From Arachidicoccus rhizosphaerae (GTDB taxonomy: Bacteria; Bacteroidota; Bacteroidia; Chitinophagales; Chitinophagaceae), in contig NZ_FNQY01000002.1 in assembly GCF_900107765.1 (NCBI RefSeq), forward strand, positions 1-64,000: a stretch of 64,000 nucleotides of DNA. The letters are read 5' to 3'. Each line of letters opens with the position of its first letter. The stretch's first letter is position 1. Shown here in pieces: positions 62,126 through 64,000 of this stretch. The notes under the pieces were generated by a model. That model made no database searches, was not told the origin of the DNA, and was given only the letters and a program-made list of their open reading frames with translations. The position numbers and the translations under genes were made by a program.

Positions 62126-62157
62126 CAAAAGTAACCAAATACAATCAATAAGACAAA
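62126..62157 (-). promoter_or_regulatory. Promoter of atpG with both -33 and -7 elements
   Basis: On the minus strand TTTG (62157-62154) is followed by a 20-base spacer and TACTTTTG (62133-62126). This is the best full match in the window to the Bacteroidota primary promoter (TTTG-N19~21-TAnnTTTG). It ends 18 bases before the atpG ATG. Confidence 0.7.
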
Positions 62158-62243
62158 ATTTGAACCCATTTTCAGGGGGAGGGGCCGGCAATTTTTTCCA
62201 CAAAGCCCATATTAATGTGTAATTTCTCTGATTATCTGTCTGT

Positions 62244-62340
62244 TTGAGCGGTATTTTGGTTCGTTTATTTGCCCTAAGACTACCTCTTTTTAGCTGATTA
62301 CAAACAAACGACTGCTATTTTAGCAGCTAATACCGCTCAA
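62244..62340. repeat. Inverted repeat of unknown role upstream of secA
   Basis: TTGAGCGGTATT at 62244-62255 is matched perfectly by AATACCGCTCAA at 62329-62340. Inside, GTTCGTTTATTTG and CAAACAAACGAC give a partial second match, and further inwards AGCTG/CAGCT-type pieces recur. The whole could fold into a long imperfect hairpin of about 97 bases. It may be a small mobile-element remnant, an attenuator or chance. Confidence 0.45.
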
Positions 62341-62613
62341 TAACCGTTAAAATGGCTGCCGCTTTTATGGGGTTGACTCCTTGGTCCGGCATTTATCCGG
62401 ACCGTGGACAGGGTGGGGCTTTCCCCTGAAATCCCCTTTACAGCCCGGGTTTTATTCCCGAATTATTCCCTACATTTGCATCCCTGAAAACTGTCAATTT
62501 GGCCTGAAGGGGCAATCTGCATTGTTTTTGACTACCTTTTGGTAAGAAATGTATATTTTGGCACTTTCGGGCCTATAAAAAATCGAGATCTAAACATTTA
62601 TAAAAAAAAATTA

Positions 62614-64000
62614 ATGAAAGGCATATTAAGCAAGCTGCTCGGTGGCAATAAATCTGAAAAGGATGTAAAGAAGATTCAGCCCCTGGTAGCAGATATCAAT
62701 AAGCAATACGAGCAACTTAGCGCCTTGTCCAATGATGAGTTACGTGCGAAGACCACAGAATTTAAAGCCAGGATCAAGGATTACCTGAATGATATTGATC
62801 AGACCATTCAATCCAAAAAGGAAGCCGCCGAGGCTTTACCTTCCGCTGATATGGTAGGCAGGGATAACCTGTACCGGGAAATCGACGAACACAAGAAAGA
62901 TCGCGACAAGAAAATTGAAGAAATCTTAAATAATATATTACCCGAGGCTTTTGCAGTGGTAAAAGAAACGGCCAGACGCTTTAAAGAAAGCGAGGAGGTC
63001 GTTTCCAAGGCTACGGATCTGGACAGACAGCTGGCCGTTAAAAAAAGCTATATGCGTATTGACGGTGAAAATGTCACCTATAATACCAGCTGGGAAGCAG
63101 CCGGCGTGCCGGTGAGCTGGAATATGCTGCACTATGATGTACAGTTAATCGGTGGTATCGTGCTGCACCAGGGGAAAATCGCAGAAATGGCCACCGGTGA
63201 AGGTAAAACCCTGGTTTCTACCTTGCCGGCCTATTTAAATGCGCTGGCCGGAGAGGGGGTTCATATTGTAACGGTCAATGACTACCTGTCTCGTCGTGAC
63301 AGTGAGTGGAACGGCCCCATTTACGAATGGCTGGGTCTGACAGTAGACTGTATCGACAAACATCAGCCCAATACACCTGCCAGAAGAAATGCCTATCTGT
63401 GTGATATTACCTATGGTACCAACAATGAATTTGGTTTTGATTATTTAAGGGATAACATGGTGCACAATCCTGATGAAATGGTACAACGCAAGCACCATTA
63501 CGCCATGATCGATGAGGTGGACAGCGTCCTGATTGACGATGCCCGTACACCCTTGATTATCTCTGGACCTGTAGGCAAGGACAATTCTACCCAGCTGTTT
63601 TTTGAATATAAAGACCGGGTTTCTCAACTGGTCGCCCGTCAAAGACAGATCTGTAATAATTTTTTAATCGAAGCCAAAAAGAAAATTGCGGAAGGCAACG
63701 ATGATGTAAAAGAAGGCGGTGGAGGTCTGGCGCTGTTCAGGGCCCACAGAGGTTTACCCAAAACCAGCAGCCTGATTAAATATCTGAGTGAACCCGGTAT
63801 CCGTCAGAAATTACAAAAAGTAGAGAACTATCATCTGGCAGACCAGCAAAGAGAAATGCCTAAGGCAGATGCGGAACTCTTATTTTATATCGATGAGAAG
63901 AACAACACCGTTGAACTGACCGATAAAGGCATTAAAGCCATGACCGGTCTGAATGAAGATCCTACCTTTTTCGTATTACCTGATATCGCCACCGAACTGG
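62614..64000 (+). CDS. secA: Preprotein translocase ATPase SecA, 5' part
   Basis: SecA pushes unfolded proteins through SecYEG. The frame opens at ATG 62614 ([25 protein letters not shown]) and stays open to the window edge, giving 462 residues of a protein that should exceed 1000. It shows [20 protein letters not shown] with Walker A ATGEGKT at 193-199, [30 protein letters not shown], and [20 protein letters not shown] (Walker B and the following loop). The insert between the first strands (residues 80-115, charged: [14 protein letters not shown]) is typical of Bacteroidota SecA. The rest lies outside the window. Confidence 0.96.
   Translation, partial: MKGILSKLLGGNKSEKDVKKIQPLVADINKQYEQLSALSNDELRAKTTEFKARIKDYLNDIDQTIQSKKEAAEALPSADMVGRDNLYREIDEHKKDRDKKIEEILNNILPEAFAVVKETARRFKESEEVVSKATDLDRQLAVKKSYMRIDGENVTYNTSWEAAGVPVSWNMLHYDVQLIGGIVLHQGKIAEMATGEGKTLVSTLPAYLNALAGEGVHIVTVNDYLSRRDSEWNGPIYEWLGLTVDCIDKHQPNTPARRNAYLCDITYGTNNEFGFDYLRDNMVHNPDEMVQRKHHYAMIDEVDSVLIDDARTPLIISGPVGKDNSTQLFFEYKDRVSQLVARQRQICNNFLIEAKKKIAEGNDDVKEGGGGLALFRAHRGLPKTSSLIKYLSEPGIRQKLQKVENYHLADQQREMPKADAELLFYIDEKNNTVELTDKGIKAMTGLNEDPTFFVLPDIATEL

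Larger units (their letters stand above)
62108..62613. other. 506-bp intergenic region between divergent atpG and secA
   Basis: Holds the atpG promoter, the 97-base inverted repeat and likely promoter sequence for secA: TACATTTG at 62471-62478 is a full TAnnTTTG box, and a TATATTTTG lies at about 62550. No other gene was recognised. Confidence 0.5.

Noticed and set aside
62108-62203. N-terminal extension of atpG by 32 residues
   Set aside because: The extension covers the full promoter of the gene, and family members start at MSGQLKEV.

Overview
The window comes from a member of the Bacteroidota, most likely a Chitinophagaceae-type bacterium. The signs are a type IX secretion system (T9SS) PorV/PorU-like pair, DUF4293, a TonB-plug/MG2 protein, GH92 and family-10-like glycosidases, eukaryote-type NADP isocitrate dehydrogenase, and repeated upstream boxes of the form TAnnTTTG, the -7 element of Bacteroidota primary-sigma promoters. 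I saw no rRNA, tRNA or CRISPR array. The assignment rests on reading the sequence only; no database search was run.

Left part (1-8.3 kb): the edge holds the 3' end of an IS5-like transposase. It is followed by core metabolic genes that each stand alone rather than in their usual operons: sucC, a lone hisA, icd, a TonB-like energy transducer, folC and tyrS. Hairpin terminators separate several of them.

Secretion and glycan region (8.3-31.3 kb): porV is followed 48 bp later by a very long C25 (gingipain-fold) PorU-like sortase. A second C25 protein, similar along most of its length, lies at 26.3-31.3 kb. It ends in a T9SS sorting domain instead of the FlgD-like end of the first. Between them lie an RDD membrane protein, an AT-rich surface-glycan block (GT2, Wzx-like flippase, methyltransferase-like protein, GT4), a mannose-1-phosphate guanylyltransferase, a radical SAM/SPASM gene overlapping a MarR regulator, a secreted family-10-like glycosidase and an M1 peptidase. 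Because T9SS sortases can attach cargo to surface polysaccharide, linkage of sortases and glycan genes is suggestive, but it remains inference.

Right part (31.4-64 kb), visibly richer in G+C: an overlapping HipA-like kinase/DUF3037 pair; a phosphohexomutase and a phosphoribosyltransferase; a membrane Fe-S protein, a metallo-beta-lactamase-fold hydrolase and an amidase lipoprotein; then radA, a FucP-like transporter, a ROK sugar kinase and a GH92 alpha-mannosidase lipoprotein, the last three forming a likely glycan-use set. Next come a LEA-like acidic protein, an MG2/TonB-plug protein, dnaB, a DnaA-box-like cluster, gpsA, hemW, fusA, ffh, a DUF4293 protein, an S1/P1 nuclease, purE, scpB with a run of about 79 acidic residues, atpG, and the 5' part of secA running off the edge.

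Most notable for follow-up: the two divergent-ended C25 paralogs around the glycan genes, the HipA-like/DUF3037 module, the TTATGCACA cluster beside dnaB, the SSB-like tip on DnaB, the polyacidic ScpB tail, and the ROK kinase that has lost its zinc cysteines.
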